Positions 6,734-14,987 of a stretch of DNA of 29,297 nt are shown here, piece by piece. The notes beneath the pieces were generated by a model. That model was not told where the DNA came from, ran no database searches, and worked only from the letters and a program-made list of their open reading frames with translations. Both the position numbers and the translations under genes were made by a program. Each line of letters starts with the position of its first letter. The stretch's first letter is position 1. The stretch comes from CADAWZ01 sp045114665. Lineage in GTDB: Bacteria > Vulcanimicrobiota > CADAWZ01. The DNA lies in contig JBGUKW010000093.1 in the NCBI GenBank assembly GCA_045114665.1, positions 1 through 29,297 of the forward strand. Reading direction: 5' to 3'.

Positions 6734-7102
6734 TTAGAGAACTTCAGGAGCGAGAGAACAAATTTTCATAAAATCTTTGTCTCTTAACTCTCTTGCTACT
6801 GGACCAAAAATACGAGTTCCCCTTGGTGCAAGATGGTCGTCAATAATAACGGCCGCATTGTCATCAAATCTGAGATAGGAACCATCTGGTCTTCTTATTT
6901 TCTTTTTGGTGCGAACTACAACAGCCTTCACCACATCACCTTTTTTAACACCTGCACCAGGGATAGCTTCTTTTACTGAAGCCATGATGATATCCCCAAT
7001 GTGTGCAAATTTATGATGGAAGCCTCTTTTAACTCTGATACACATAATCTCTTTTGCACCTGAGTTATCGGCAACTCTTAATCTGCTTTGTTGCTGAATC
7101 AT
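6734..7102 (-). CDS. rplN: Large subunit ribosomal protein L14 (uL14)
   Basis: The 122-residue protein begins MIQQQSRLRVADNSGAKEI and contains DDNAAVIIDDHLAPRGTRIF and GPVARELRDKDFMKI, near-invariant in L14, which sits at the subunit interface. TGGAGGATAA precedes the ATG. The preceding gap to rpsQ (164 bases) carries a tandem repeat and a long stem. Confidence 0.97.
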   Translation of the reverse strand: MIQQQSRLRVADNSGAKEIMCIRVKRGFHHKFAHIGDIIMASVKEAIPGAGVKKGDVVKAVVVRTKKKIRRPDGSYLRFDDNAAVIIDDHLAPRGTRIFGPVARELRDKDFMKICSLAPEVL

Positions 7103-7152
7103 TGTATATTATCCTCCACAAGCACTTTACTCGCTTGAACAATTTTCTGTTT

Positions 7153-7186
7153 CCGCTACTTCTTTAAAACCGCTACTTCTTTAAAA
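7153..7186. repeat. 17-bp perfect tandem duplication
   Basis: CCGCTACTTCTTTAAAA occurs at 7153-7169 and again immediately at 7170-7186, in the gap between rpsQ and rplN. It looks like a recent duplication, or two adjacent binding sites. Confidence 0.85.
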
Positions 7187-7190
7187 CAAG

Positions 7191-7254
7191 GAAGCAGCCT
7201 GCTCTATCTGAAATAATATGATAGCATATTATTTCAAATATTGCAAGCTGTTTC
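7191..7254 (-). repeat. Long two-part stem-loop in the rpsQ/rplN gap
   Basis: The inner part is a perfect 12-bp stem, 7209-7220 against 7225-7236, with a 4-base loop. The outer part pairs 7191-7202 with 7243-7254 with one mismatch and one G-U pair. No T run follows on the minus strand, so it is not a standard terminator. It could be an RNA regulatory or processing structure, or a small palindromic element. Bases 7226-7239 match the core of the 31-bp repeat found at 1282 and 27202. Confidence 0.7.
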
Positions 7255-7266
7255 ACAACATTTTTT

Positions 7267-7524
7267 TTATTTCTGGCGTTCGATTATTTCAACAACTCTC
7301 CAACAAACATCTTTGCTGATAGGTCTTGTTTCCATGATCTTTACTGTATCGCCTTCATGACACTCAAATTCATCATGAGCTTTAAATTTTGCTCTTCTTT
7401 TGATGATTTTTTTATAAACAGGATGTGCAAACTGACGCTCACACAAAACAACTACTGTTTTGGTCATTTTGTCGCTGACAACTTTGCCAATCCTGACTTT
7501 TCTTAAATTTCTTTCTTCAGCCAT
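7267..7524 (-). CDS. rpsQ: Small subunit ribosomal protein S17 (uS17)
   Basis: The 85-residue protein has the OB-fold signature KVRIGKVVSDKMTKTVVVLC, HPVYKKIIKRRAKFKAHDE and EGDTVKIMETRPISKDV. It is a primary binder of 16S rRNA. AAAGGG lies upstream of the ATG with somewhat long spacing. It follows rpmC by 31 bases. Confidence 0.97.
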   Translation of the reverse strand: MAEERNLRKVRIGKVVSDKMTKTVVVLCERQFAHPVYKKIIKRRAKFKAHDEFECHEGDTVKIMETRPISKDVCWRVVEIIERQK

Positions 7525-7555
7525 AGTTATAAAATACCCTTTCTCGGCATGTCAA

Positions 7556-7765
7556 CTAATTTTTGACAGTTTGCTTTTCTGTTATTATTGTTTTTATACG
7601 AGCAATCATACGTTTGTTCTGTCTAATTTTTGAAAAATCTCCAGAATGAGATGTTGCAAGTTGGAATCTTATGTTAAAAATCTCTTCTTTAAGATCTGCA
7701 ATCTTCTCATTAAGTTCCTTTTCGTCCATTGAACGGAATTTTTTCAGCTGTTCTCTAATTTTCAT
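7556..7765 (-). CDS. rpmC: Large subunit ribosomal protein L29 (uL29)
   Basis: The 69-residue two-helix protein sits at the peptide exit tunnel. I chose ATG 7765 (MKIREQLKKF), with GGAGGCGAATCAG upstream; a longer frame starting at 7789 would run further into rplP and lacks a site. The start lies inside the end of rplP (11-base overlap), so translation is likely coupled. The conserved part is EEIFNIRFQLATS and the C-terminal RMIARIKTI. Confidence 0.96.
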   Translation of the reverse strand: MKIREQLKKFRSMDEKELNEKIADLKEEIFNIRFQLATSHSGDFSKIRQNKRMIARIKTIITEKQTVKN

Positions 7766-8198
7766 CTGATTCGCCTCCAAACTCTTCACGTTCTAATATT
7801 TTTGTCTTTACAGGTAATTTATGAGAAGCAAGTCTAAGAGCTTCTTTTGCAACTTCTCTATCAAGTCCTGCTAATTCAAATAGAATTCTTCCAGGTTTTA
7901 CAACTGCAACCCAGTAATCAGGTGAACCTTTTCCTGAACCCATACGAGTTTCTGCAGGTTTCTTTGTGATTGATTTATCTGGGAAAATTCTTATCCAAAG
8001 TTTTCCGCCTCTTTTGATATATCTGTTGATAGCAATACGAGCGGCTTCAATCTGACGGTCTGTTATCCAACAAGGCTCTGTTGTCTGAAGTGCAACTTCT
8101 CCGTGAAGAAGATCACAACCTCTATAAGCTTTGCCTTTCATTCTTCCACGCTGTGTCTTACGATATTTAACTCTTTTTGGCATAAGCAACATGAACAT
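7755..8198 (-). CDS. rplP: Large subunit ribosomal protein L16 (uL16)
   Basis: The 147-residue protein has the standard MPKRVKYRKTQRGRMKG near its start and RMGSGKGSPDYWVAVVKPGR in the middle, the L16 signature; it organises the A-site side of the peptidyl transferase centre. Three in-frame ATGs compete (8198, 8192, 8183); the first has AAGGAGG at about 10 bases and is preferred, giving five extra residues before MPKRV. The gene begins 5 bases after the rpsC stop and overlaps rpmC by 11. Confidence 0.96.
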   Translation of the reverse strand: MFMLLMPKRVKYRKTQRGRMKGKAYRGCDLLHGEVALQTTEPCWITDRQIEAARIAINRYIKRGGKLWIRIFPDKSITKKPAETRMGSGKGSPDYWVAVVKPGRILFELAGLDREVAKEALRLASHKLPVKTKILEREEFGGESDEN

Positions 8199-8203
8199 AA
8201 TAA

Positions 8204-8896
8204 CTATACCTCCTTGGCGACAGCTTCGACATCTTCTACTGGTACAGCCATTTTAACAGGTTTACGAGTAGGAAGTACATCGCCGCGGTAAATCCAAACT
8301 TTTACGCCAATCTGACCATAAGTCGTAAAGGCTTCTTTTGTCGCATAGTCAATGTCAGCTCTGAGAGTGTGAAGAGGAACTTTGCCCTCAAAAACTCTTT
8401 CACTACGAGCAATTTCTGCTCCACCGAGACGACCACTACATTCGACCTTAATTCCAAGAGCTCCAGCTTTAATTGTTCTCTGAAGTGCCTGTTTCATTGC
8501 TCTTCTGAAAGCGACACGACGAATGAGCTGATCTACGATATTTTCTGCAACGAGTGCTGCATCGAGTTCTGCATTCTTGATTTCCATTACGGTAATCTTT
8601 ATTGGTTTGTTTCCGATGAGTTTTGCAACAGATTTCTTCAAATCTTCAATTCCAGCACCTTTTTTGCCTATTACAAGACCTGGTTTTGCGGTTTTGATGA
8701 TTATGTCTATTCTGTCTGCACGCTCAATCTCAACTTTAGAAACGGCTGCACCTTTTAGTTTGTTCATGACAAACTTACGAATCTTTATATCTTCGTGAAG
8801 CCATTCTGCATATTTTTTTCTATCATTAAACCAACGGCTATCCCAACCTCTGGTTATTTTAAGTCTTAGCCCTATAGGGTGTATCTTCTGACCCAC
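8204..8896 (-). CDS. rpsC: Small subunit ribosomal protein S3 (uS3), GTG start
   Basis: The 230-residue protein begins MGQKIHPIGLRLKITRGWDS and holds a KH domain with LVIGKKGAGIEDLKK, then the C-terminal domain with ECSGRLGGAEIARSE. It lines the mRNA entry tunnel. The start codon is GTG with GAGGGGGTG upstream, and follows the rplV stop with no gap. Confidence 0.97.
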   Translation of the reverse strand: MGQKIHPIGLRLKITRGWDSRWFNDRKKYAEWLHEDIKIRKFVMNKLKGAAVSKVEIERADRIDIIIKTAKPGLVIGKKGAGIEDLKKSVAKLIGNKPIKITVMEIKNAELDAALVAENIVDQLIRRVAFRRAMKQALQRTIKAGALGIKVECSGRLGGAEIARSERVFEGKVPLHTLRADIDYATKEAFTTYGQIGVKVWIYRGDVLPTRKPVKMAVPVEDVEAVAKEV

Positions 8897-9277
8897 TTAA
8901 TTCACCCCCTCGCTTTCCTTTACAACGAATGTAATATGACTTGTTCTATTGTGAATACCGCTTGCTCTACCTTGTGCACGAGGGATCCAACGTTTTGCTG
9001 TAGGGCCTTGATCTACCCAAGCACCACAAATTACAAGACTTTCTCTGTCCATTTTAAAATTATTTTCAGCATTTGCTACAGCTGAATTCAAGACTTTTTC
9101 AAGAATACGTGCAGCACGCTTTGGTGTGAATTGGAGAATTGTTAAAGCCTCTCCAACTGCTTTTCCACGAACGGCGTCCATGACTAGTCTGAGCTTGCGT
9201 GGGGTACAATGGACGAACTTCGCTACAGCTCTGACTTCTCTGCCTTCAACAGCCGTATTATTTGATTTATTACTCAT
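8897..9277 (-). CDS. rplV: Large subunit ribosomal protein L22 (uL22)
   Basis: The 126-residue protein shows the signatures KFVHCTPRKLRLVMDAVRGK, VLNSAVANAENN and the hairpin end with RAQGRASGIHNRTSHI, whose tip lines the exit tunnel where macrolides act. The first ten or so residues are extra to the core. ATG has GGAGTAAATA upstream. Confidence 0.97.
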   Translation of the reverse strand: MSNKSNNTAVEGREVRAVAKFVHCTPRKLRLVMDAVRGKAVGEALTILQFTPKRAARILEKVLNSAVANAENNFKMDRESLVICGAWVDQGPTAKRWIPRAQGRASGIHNRTSHITFVVKESEGVN

Positions 9278-9322
9278 TTTTTATTTACTCCATCCAAACA
9301 CTTTTAAGGCAACCAAAATCAA

Positions 9323-9613
9323 TTACTTTACAGATGATGATTTTTCGTTAGCAGCCTTTGCTCCATGACCTCTGTAACGACGTGTCAAGGCAAATTCTCC
9401 AAGTTTATGACCAACCATTTGATCTGAAATGTAAACTGGGACATGTTTCTTTCCGTCATGAACAGCTATTGTATGACCGATCATTTCAGGAATTATTGTA
9501 CATGAGCGAGCCCATGTTTTTACAACTTTCTTTTCCCCTTTTTCATTAAGGGCAGTTATTTTCTTTTCGAGGTTCTTATCAACATAAGGACCCTTTTTTA
9601 CTGATCTGGACAT
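9323..9613 (-). CDS. rpsS: Small subunit ribosomal protein S19 (uS19)
   Basis: The 96-residue protein begins MSRSVKKGPYVDKNLEKKI and contains TWARSCTIIPEMIGHTIAVH, GHKLGEFALTR and YRGHG, fully typical; it lies in the head of the 30S subunit. GAGGATAG lies upstream of the ATG. It starts 14 bases after the rplB stop. Confidence 0.97.
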   Translation of the reverse strand: MSRSVKKGPYVDKNLEKKITALNEKGEKKVVKTWARSCTIIPEMIGHTIAVHDGKKHVPVYISDQMVGHKLGEFALTRRYRGHGAKAANEKSSSVK

Positions 9614-9627
9614 TTACTTAACTATCC

Positions 9628-10455
9628 TCACTTCCGATTTCTTCTATTGACGATCATCCAATCCCAACTCTTAGACTTACGTGTCTTATGACCATAAGCT
9701 GGTTTGCCCCAAGGTGTACAACTTGGACGACCTGGTGTTGATCTTGCTTCACCACCACCATGTGGGTGATCACATGGGTTAGTTGCAAGTCCTCTGACAT
9801 GTGGACGGATTCCAAGCCAACGTGAACGGCCTGCTTTACCTACTGAAATATTTTCATGTTCCAAATTTCCAACCTGTCCGATTGTTGCACGGCAAGCGAT
9901 GTGGATAAGTCTTACTTCACTTGAAGGAAGTCTTAGACGAGCATAATTTCCTTCTTTTGCAAGTAACTGAGCTGCTGCACCAGCTGAACGAATAAGCTGA
10001 GCACCTGTTCCTGCACGAAGTTCTACATTGTGAACGAGAGTTCCTAATGGGATATCTCTAAGTGGCATACAATTGCCAACTTTTATGTCGATTTTTTCGC
10101 CAGAGAGAATTTTATCTCCAACTTTGATTCCAAGAGGAGCAATTATATATCTCTTTTCGCCATCTGCATAGCATACGAGAGCAATATTTGCACTTCTATT
10201 TGGATCATATTCTATAGATTGTACCTTTGCCGGTATATTGTCTTTATCTCTTTTCCAATCTATGATTCTATAGCGTCTCTTTACTCCGCCACCTCTATGG
10301 AAAGCAGTAACTCTTCCATCTCTGTTGCGTCCGCCAGTTTTTCTCAATCCAACGGTGAGACTCTTTTCCGATTCCGAACGTGTAATCTCGGAGAAATCAG
10401 ATACCGACATAAACCTTCTTGATGCTGAAGTTGGTTTGAAATATTTTAATGGCAT
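9628..10455 (-). CDS. rplB: Large subunit ribosomal protein L2 (uL2)
   Basis: The 275-residue protein is needed for subunit joining and peptidyl transfer. It begins MPLKYFKPTSASRR and has GRNRDGRVTAFHRGGGVKRR and the catalytic-region signature CDHPHGGGEARS. I chose ATG 10455, with GGAGGAGGACAG upstream; the frame extends to 10479 but those codons are the ribosome binding site. The C-terminal tail (PSCTPWGKPAYGHKTRKSKS) fits the family. Confidence 0.97.
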   Translation of the reverse strand: MPLKYFKPTSASRRFMSVSDFSEITRSESEKSLTVGLRKTGGRNRDGRVTAFHRGGGVKRRYRIIDWKRDKDNIPAKVQSIEYDPNRSANIALVCYADGEKRYIIAPLGIKVGDKILSGEKIDIKVGNCMPLRDIPLGTLVHNVELRAGTGAQLIRSAGAAAQLLAKEGNYARLRLPSSEVRLIHIACRATIGQVGNLEHENISVGKAGRSRWLGIRPHVRGLATNPCDHPHGGGEARSTPGRPSCTPWGKPAYGHKTRKSKSWDWMIVNRRNRK

Positions 10456-10551
10456 CTGTCCTCCTCCTTTCTTAAACAAAAAATTTTAAAATTTTATATA
10501 AAAACTTTTTCAAAAACTTTTTTAGCAGACTAACTATCTGCAATCATAAAG

Positions 10552-10851
10552 CTAACTTTCGAGAAGTGCAGAACCGTTGATTTCGATCTTGTCTTCCTGA
10601 TGGACTTGTACAATAGCCTTTTTCCAATCAGATTTCTTTCCAACATATTTTCCTCTACGGACTGTTTTACCTTTTACAATCATTGTTGTAACACGAAGAA
10701 CTCTTACTTTAAAAATCTCTTCGATAGCTTCTCTGATTTGAATCTTGTTAGCGTCTTTTGCTACTCTAAAAGTATATTTGTTATCTCTGTTGAAGAGTTG
10801 CATTGACTTTTCAGTAACTATAGGTCTTATAATAATATCTCTGGCTTCCAT
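10552..10851 (-). CDS. rplW: Large subunit ribosomal protein L23 (uL23)
   Basis: The 99-residue protein docks trigger factor and SRP at the tunnel exit. IIRPIVTEKSMQLF, KYTFRVAKDANKIQIREAIE and TTMIVKGKTVRRGKYVGK are typical. Its ATG overlaps the rplD stop by one base (TAATG). The 96 bases before rplB hold a short GCAGA/TCTGC hairpin and A/T tracts only. Confidence 0.97.
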   Translation of the reverse strand: MEARDIIIRPIVTEKSMQLFNRDNKYTFRVAKDANKIQIREAIEEIFKVRVLRVTTMIVKGKTVRRGKYVGKKSDWKKAIVQVHQEDKIEINGSALLES

Positions 10852-11567
10852 TATGAGAGAACCTCCTCAACATGTTCCAAAGCCGCTTTATCAAAAATTA
10901 CATTGTCATAAGCGAGAAGGTCATAAACATTTATTCCCTCTGGTCTTACAACCCTGACACCCTCAATATTGCGTCCAGATTTGCAGACTTTATTGAAAGC
11001 ATCAAGCGACTTATTATATTCTTCCATAGCTTTTTCATAAGCAGTTACATCTTCATTTTCTGCAAAAGCTATTGGTTCTTCTGGCTTGTCGGCTACTTTT
11101 ATGACAAATAATGATTTGCCTGAAAGTTTTAAATTGTTAATTAAACCGACGAAATTTTTTGTATTTGGTGTTTCAAAATCAAATGCTTCTACTACCATCA
11201 TTTGATTTTCTGCTAATTTTGCAGAAAGAGCTTCTCTCAAAACAAGAGAACGCATCTTCTTATTCATCTTCTTTGAATAATCTCTCGGCTTTGGACCGAA
11301 TGTTATTCCGCCACCCTTCCAAATTGGTGAACGTCTGCTACCATGACGAGCACGACCTGTTCCTTTTTGCTTCCAAGGCTTTTTGCCTCCACCACGAACT
11401 TCGCCTCTTGTCTTTGTAGAAGCACATCCACAACGTTTATTGGCGAGCTGTTTTACAACAGCAAAATGAAGATGTGTTTCATCAGGTTCTACTTCGAATA
11501 CATCAGCATTAAGCTCGATCTTACCTACAGCAGTTCCTTCTTCATTATAAATATCCAACTGTGCCAC
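10851..11567 (-). CDS. rplD: Large subunit ribosomal protein L4 (uL4), with a C-terminal-half insertion
   Basis: The N-terminal half has the conserved RGGGKKPWKQKGTGRARHGS and SPIWKGGGITFGP of the tunnel loop. The protein is 238 residues, about 30 more than usual. The extra stretch, roughly residues 155-195, is acidic and helical (contains TAYEKAMEEYNKSLDAFNK) and precedes the conserved EGINVYDLLAYDNVIF. In many bacteria L4 also represses its own operon. The start is GTG with GGAGGTGTCTC upstream. Confidence 0.96.
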   Translation of the reverse strand: MAQLDIYNEEGTAVGKIELNADVFEVEPDETHLHFAVVKQLANKRCGCASTKTRGEVRGGGKKPWKQKGTGRARHGSRRSPIWKGGGITFGPKPRDYSKKMNKKMRSLVLREALSAKLAENQMMVVEAFDFETPNTKNFVGLINNLKLSGKSLFVIKVADKPEEPIAFAENEDVTAYEKAMEEYNKSLDAFNKVCKSGRNIEGVRVVRPEGINVYDLLAYDNVIFDKAALEHVEEVLS

Positions 11568-11600
11568 GAGACACCTCCGTAAACAACCGCTAATCTAAAA

Positions 11601-12230
11601 TTACTTTTTATTTATTACTGATTCCTTGATCATGAGTAATCCCTTCTTTGCTCCAGGGACTGCTCCTTTGACTATAATAAGATTCTTTTCACCATCAACT
11701 CTTACAACTTTAAGACCCTGTGCAGTAACTCTTTCATTACCCATGTGTCCTGGTTTACGAGTTCCTTTAATTGTTCTTGCAGCATCTGTTGCACCGCCAC
11801 TGCAAGGTTTACGATGGCTCATAGAACCGTGTGTTTTTGGTCCACCATTGAAATGATGGCGTTTAATACCACCAGCAAATCCTTTACCAATGGATGTACC
11901 GACTACATCTACATACTGACCTGCTTCAAAAATAGAAGCATTTATTTCCTGTCCTACTTCAAATCCCGTTGTATCTTTTGCACGGAATTCTCTTAGAACT
12001 CTCATTGGACTTACATTTATTTTCTTGTAAAATCCAGCTACTGGCTTTTTGACTTTGTTTTCTTTAACTTCGCCAAACCCCATTTGAACAGCTGTGTAAC
12101 CGTCTTTTTCCTGTGTTCTGATCTCTGTTACTTTACATGGACCAGCAGAAATGACTGTTACTGGAATAGCCTTTCCAGTTTCGTCAAAAAGTTGCATCAT
12201 ACCAACTTTGCGACCAATAATCCCTTTCAT
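11601..12230 (-). CDS. rplC: Large subunit ribosomal protein L3 (uL3)
   Basis: The 209-residue protein begins MKGIIGRKVGMMQLFDETGK and contains GTSIGKGFAGGIKRHHFNGG and KTHGSMSHRKPCSGG, the extension that reaches the peptidyl transferase centre. I chose ATG 12230, with GGAGGAATTT directly upstream; a longer frame to 12272 is not supported. It follows rpsJ by 41 bases. Confidence 0.97.
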   Translation of the reverse strand: MKGIIGRKVGMMQLFDETGKAIPVTVISAGPCKVTEIRTQEKDGYTAVQMGFGEVKENKVKKPVAGFYKKINVSPMRVLREFRAKDTTGFEVGQEINASIFEAGQYVDVVGTSIGKGFAGGIKRHHFNGGPKTHGSMSHRKPCSGGATDAARTIKGTRKPGHMGNERVTAQGLKVVRVDGEKNLIIVKGAVPGAKKGLLMIKESVINKK

Positions 12231-12271
12231 AAATTCCTCCTGCTTCTGTTTCCTATGCGACTGACAGCACA

Positions 12272-12583
12272 TTAACCTTTGATTTCTATATCTACACCAG
12301 CTGGAAGCTCCATTTTTTCAAGAGCTGCTACTGTCTTTTGTTCTGGATCGATATATATATCAAGAAGGCGTTTGTGTGTTCTTATCTCGAAATGCTCTCT
12401 TGATTTCTTATTAATATGAGGGGAACGCAATACACAATAAACATTCTTTTCTGTAGGTAGCGGAATAGGACCTGATACATTAGCTCCTGATTTCTTTGCT
12501 ACTTCTACTATTCTTGCAGCCGATTCATCAAGAATACGACTCTCATAAGCTTTAAGTCTTATACGAATTTTCTGTTTAACCAC
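12272..12583 (-). CDS. rpsJ: Small subunit ribosomal protein S10 (uS10, NusE), GTG start
   Basis: The 103-residue protein has the signatures RIRLKAYESRILDESAARIV, GPIPLPTEK and REHFEIRTHKRLLDI. Besides its ribosomal place it acts as NusE in antitermination. The start is GTG with AGAGGAGTG upstream. It heads its own transcript: a strong promoter lies 100 bases upstream, so the S10 operon is not simply the tail of the str operon. Confidence 0.97.
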   Translation of the reverse strand: MVKQKIRIRLKAYESRILDESAARIVEVAKKSGANVSGPIPLPTEKNVYCVLRSPHINKKSREHFEIRTHKRLLDIYIDPEQKTVAALEKMELPAGVDIEIKG

Positions 12584-12631
12584 TTTTAAACACTCCTCTG
12601 CGGAATATAACTTTATTTCAATTTATTATTC

Positions 12632-12660
12632 AAAATCCGAATTCAACGGAATTGAAAAAT
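12632..12660 (-). promoter_or_regulatory. Hairpin in the rpsJ leader
   Basis: On the minus strand TTCAA..CCG pairs with CGG..TTGAA across a small internal loop, within the untranslated leader between the rpsJ promoter and its start. It could be a target for autoregulation, as the S10 leader is in other bacteria, but no known motif is recognised. Confidence 0.35.
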
Positions 12661-12682
12661 CTCATTAATCAAATGTCATTTT

Positions 12683-12711
12683 ATTATATTGAATATGGAT
12701 AAAAAAATCAA
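12683..12711 (-). promoter_or_regulatory. Sigma-70-type promoter of the S10-spc operon
   Basis: TTGATT (12706-12711) and TATAAT (12683-12688) are separated by 17 bases. The predicted leader is about 95 bases. The region between it and the fusA stop (12712-12795) is A/T runs without a clear terminator hairpin and with no trace of tuf. Confidence 0.75.
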
Positions 12712-12795
12712 GTCTTTTTCAATTTTTTTTTAAAAATTTATTTTTGATATTTTTTACTGAACAAATTAACAAAAATTTTTAATATTAAATAAAAT

Positions 12796-14895
12796 TTACA
12801 CAGTATATCCTAAAACTCTGGTCATGATCTCTGACTGAATATTCGGTGGTACTTCTCCATACCTCAAAAACTCTGATGAAAAAACAGCTCTTCCCTGTGT
12901 TAAAGACCTCAATTCTGTAGCATATCCAAACATATTTGCAAGTGGAACTGAGGCTTCAACCTGCTGAATTCCGATTTGGGTGGATTCCATTTTTTCAACT
13001 CTTCCTCTTCTTGAATTCAAATCTGCAATGACTTCACCTAAATATTCTTCTGGTGTTTCAACATCTACCTTCATGATAGGTTCCATTAAAAATGTTTCAT
13101 TCTTAGCCATGGCTTCTCTAACCGCCATAGATGACGCTACTTTAAATGCCAAATCCGTAGATTCCATTTCTCTAAATGTACCACCAATCAATTTAGCTTT
13201 TACACCGATTACAGGATAACCGATCATGACTCCAGTTTCAAGTGCATCCTTAACACCCTGCTCAACATAAGGAATAAATGTTTTTGGAATTTCTTCATTT
13301 TTAAGTTCATTCTCAAAAATAATCTTTGAAGGCTCGTCTGATGGTTCCAAAGTAATTTTTACATGACCAAATATTGTTTTTCCACTTATCTGTTTCTCAA
13401 ATATACCTTCTCCCTCACTTATTTTTCTCATAGATTCTCTATAAGATACTTGAGGTTTTCCAACAGAAGCATCAACTTTGAATTCATTTATTATTCTGTC
13501 AATTATTATTTCAAGATGAAGTTCTCCCATTCCAGAAATCAAAATCTGACCTGTTTCTTCATCTGTTGAAACCTTGAATGTCGGATCTTCTTCTCCAAGT
13601 TTTGTAAGTGCATCTGATAACTTTTCCTGTTCAGCTCTTGTTGAAGCTTCAATAGAGACAGAAATAACAGGTTCTGGAAAAACTATTCTTTCCAAAATAA
13701 TTGGATTTTTATCATCACAAAGTGAATCACCTGTTGAGACATTTTTAAGGCCCACAACAGCATAGAGATCACCTGCTGAAGCAGAATCGACATCTTCTCT
13801 GTGATCGGCATGAAGTCTTATGATTCTATTAAATCTTTCTCTCTTTTTAGTCCTGACATTATAAACTGTTGAACCAGCAGAAATAGTTCCTGAATAGACT
13901 CTTATATAAGTCAATTTACCAAAAGGATCAGACTGAATCTTATAGACTAAAGCTGAAAATGGTTCTTTAGAGGAGGCATGGCGTTCTATAACTTTATTTG
14001 TAACAGGATGAATACCACTTACAGGTGGAACATCAAGTGGAGAAGGTAGATAATAAACAACAGCATCGAGAAGTGGTTGAACTCCCTTATTTTTGAGGGA
14101 ACTTCCACACAAAACAGGCACAAATGAAAGAGAAATAACACCTTTTCTAATGGCTTCTCTTATTTCATCTTCTGAAATTTCTTCACCTGAAAGATATTTT
14201 TCTGTAATTTCATCTGACTGTTCAGAAACAGTATCAATCAATGCCTCTCTATATTTTTCGGCTTCATCTCTCAAATCTTCAGGGATTTCTGTTTCTTTTA
14301 TCTCCAATCCCAAATCATCATTATAAATAAGAGCTTTCATGGTGATCAAATCAACCATGCCTGAAAAAGATGATTCATTTCCTATAGGAATCTGCAAAAG
14401 AAGTGTCTTTAATCCAAGTCTCTCTTCTATTTTCTCTGCAGCTCCAAAAAATGAAGCTCCTGTTCTATCCATTTTATTAATATAGGCAATTCGAGGAACT
14501 GAATATTTATTAGCTTGTCTCCAAACTGTTTCTGACTGTGGCTGAACTCCACCAACTGCATCAAAAACAACAATAAGACCATCCAAAACTCTCATAGCTC
14601 TTTCTACTTCTGCAGTAAAATCGACATGCCCAGGAGTATCTATTATATTTATGCGACAATCTTTCCAATTACAATAAGTAACAGCAGAAACGATTGTTAT
14701 TCCACGCTCTTTCTCCTGAACCATCCAATCAGTAGTAGTTGAGCCTTCATCAACTTCACCTATCTTGTGAACTCTTCCAGTGTAAAACAACATGTGTTCT
14801 GTTGTCGTAGTCTTTCCAGCATCTATGTGAGCAGCTAAACCTATATTTCTCAAAAATTTTAAATTGGAAGAATCAATACTTTCATCATCTTTCAT
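12796..14895 (-). CDS. fusA: Translation elongation factor G
   Basis: EF-G is the GTPase that drives tRNA-mRNA translocation. The 699-residue sequence has G1 AHIDAGKTTTTEH, switch II DTPGHVDF, G4 NKMD, and the domain IV-V region ending with QGRAVFSSEFLRYGEVPPNI. The switch I segment reads EGSTTTDWMVQEKERGITI, not the common ATMDWMEQEQERGITI; this resembles the alternative EF-G lineages, so an EF-G subtype question is open. AAAGGTGATT precedes the ATG. It follows rpsG but is separated by two terminator-like hairpins, and tuf does not follow it. Confidence 0.95.
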   Translation of the reverse strand: MKDDESIDSSNLKFLRNIGLAAHIDAGKTTTTEHMLFYTGRVHKIGEVDEGSTTTDWMVQEKERGITIVSAVTYCNWKDCRINIIDTPGHVDFTAEVERAMRVLDGLIVVFDAVGGVQPQSETVWRQANKYSVPRIAYINKMDRTGASFFGAAEKIEERLGLKTLLLQIPIGNESSFSGMVDLITMKALIYNDDLGLEIKETEIPEDLRDEAEKYREALIDTVSEQSDEITEKYLSGEEISEDEIREAIRKGVISLSFVPVLCGSSLKNKGVQPLLDAVVYYLPSPLDVPPVSGIHPVTNKVIERHASSKEPFSALVYKIQSDPFGKLTYIRVYSGTISAGSTVYNVRTKKRERFNRIIRLHADHREDVDSASAGDLYAVVGLKNVSTGDSLCDDKNPIILERIVFPEPVISVSIEASTRAEQEKLSDALTKLGEEDPTFKVSTDEETGQILISGMGELHLEIIIDRIINEFKVDASVGKPQVSYRESMRKISEGEGIFEKQISGKTIFGHVKITLEPSDEPSKIIFENELKNEEIPKTFIPYVEQGVKDALETGVMIGYPVIGVKAKLIGGTFREMESTDLAFKVASSMAVREAMAKNETFLMEPIMKVDVETPEEYLGEVIADLNSRRGRVEKMESTQIGIQQVEASVPLANMFGYATELRSLTQGRAVFSSEFLRYGEVPPNIQSEIMTRVLGYTV

Positions 14896-14913
14896 TTTAT
14901 TTAATCACCTTTA

Positions 14914-14965
14914 CAAAAAAATAAGAACTGTCGGAAATATAACCAAAAACTTAAACGACAGTTCT
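14914..14965 (-). terminator. Terminator-like hairpin directly before fusA
   Basis: AGAACTGTCG (14924-14933) pairs exactly with CGACAGTTCT (14956-14965) around a 22-base loop, and on the minus strand is followed by TTATTTTTTT. The fusA ribosome binding site begins a few bases after that T run. No convincing promoter lies between it and fusA, so this may be an attenuator and not a simple end of transcription. Confidence 0.65.
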
Positions 14966-14987
14966 AAACTTCTAATGAATCTCACAA

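Noticed and set aside
7766..7789. Longer rpmC start inside rplP
   Set aside because: The codons overlap the ribosome site GGAGGCG and do not match L29.
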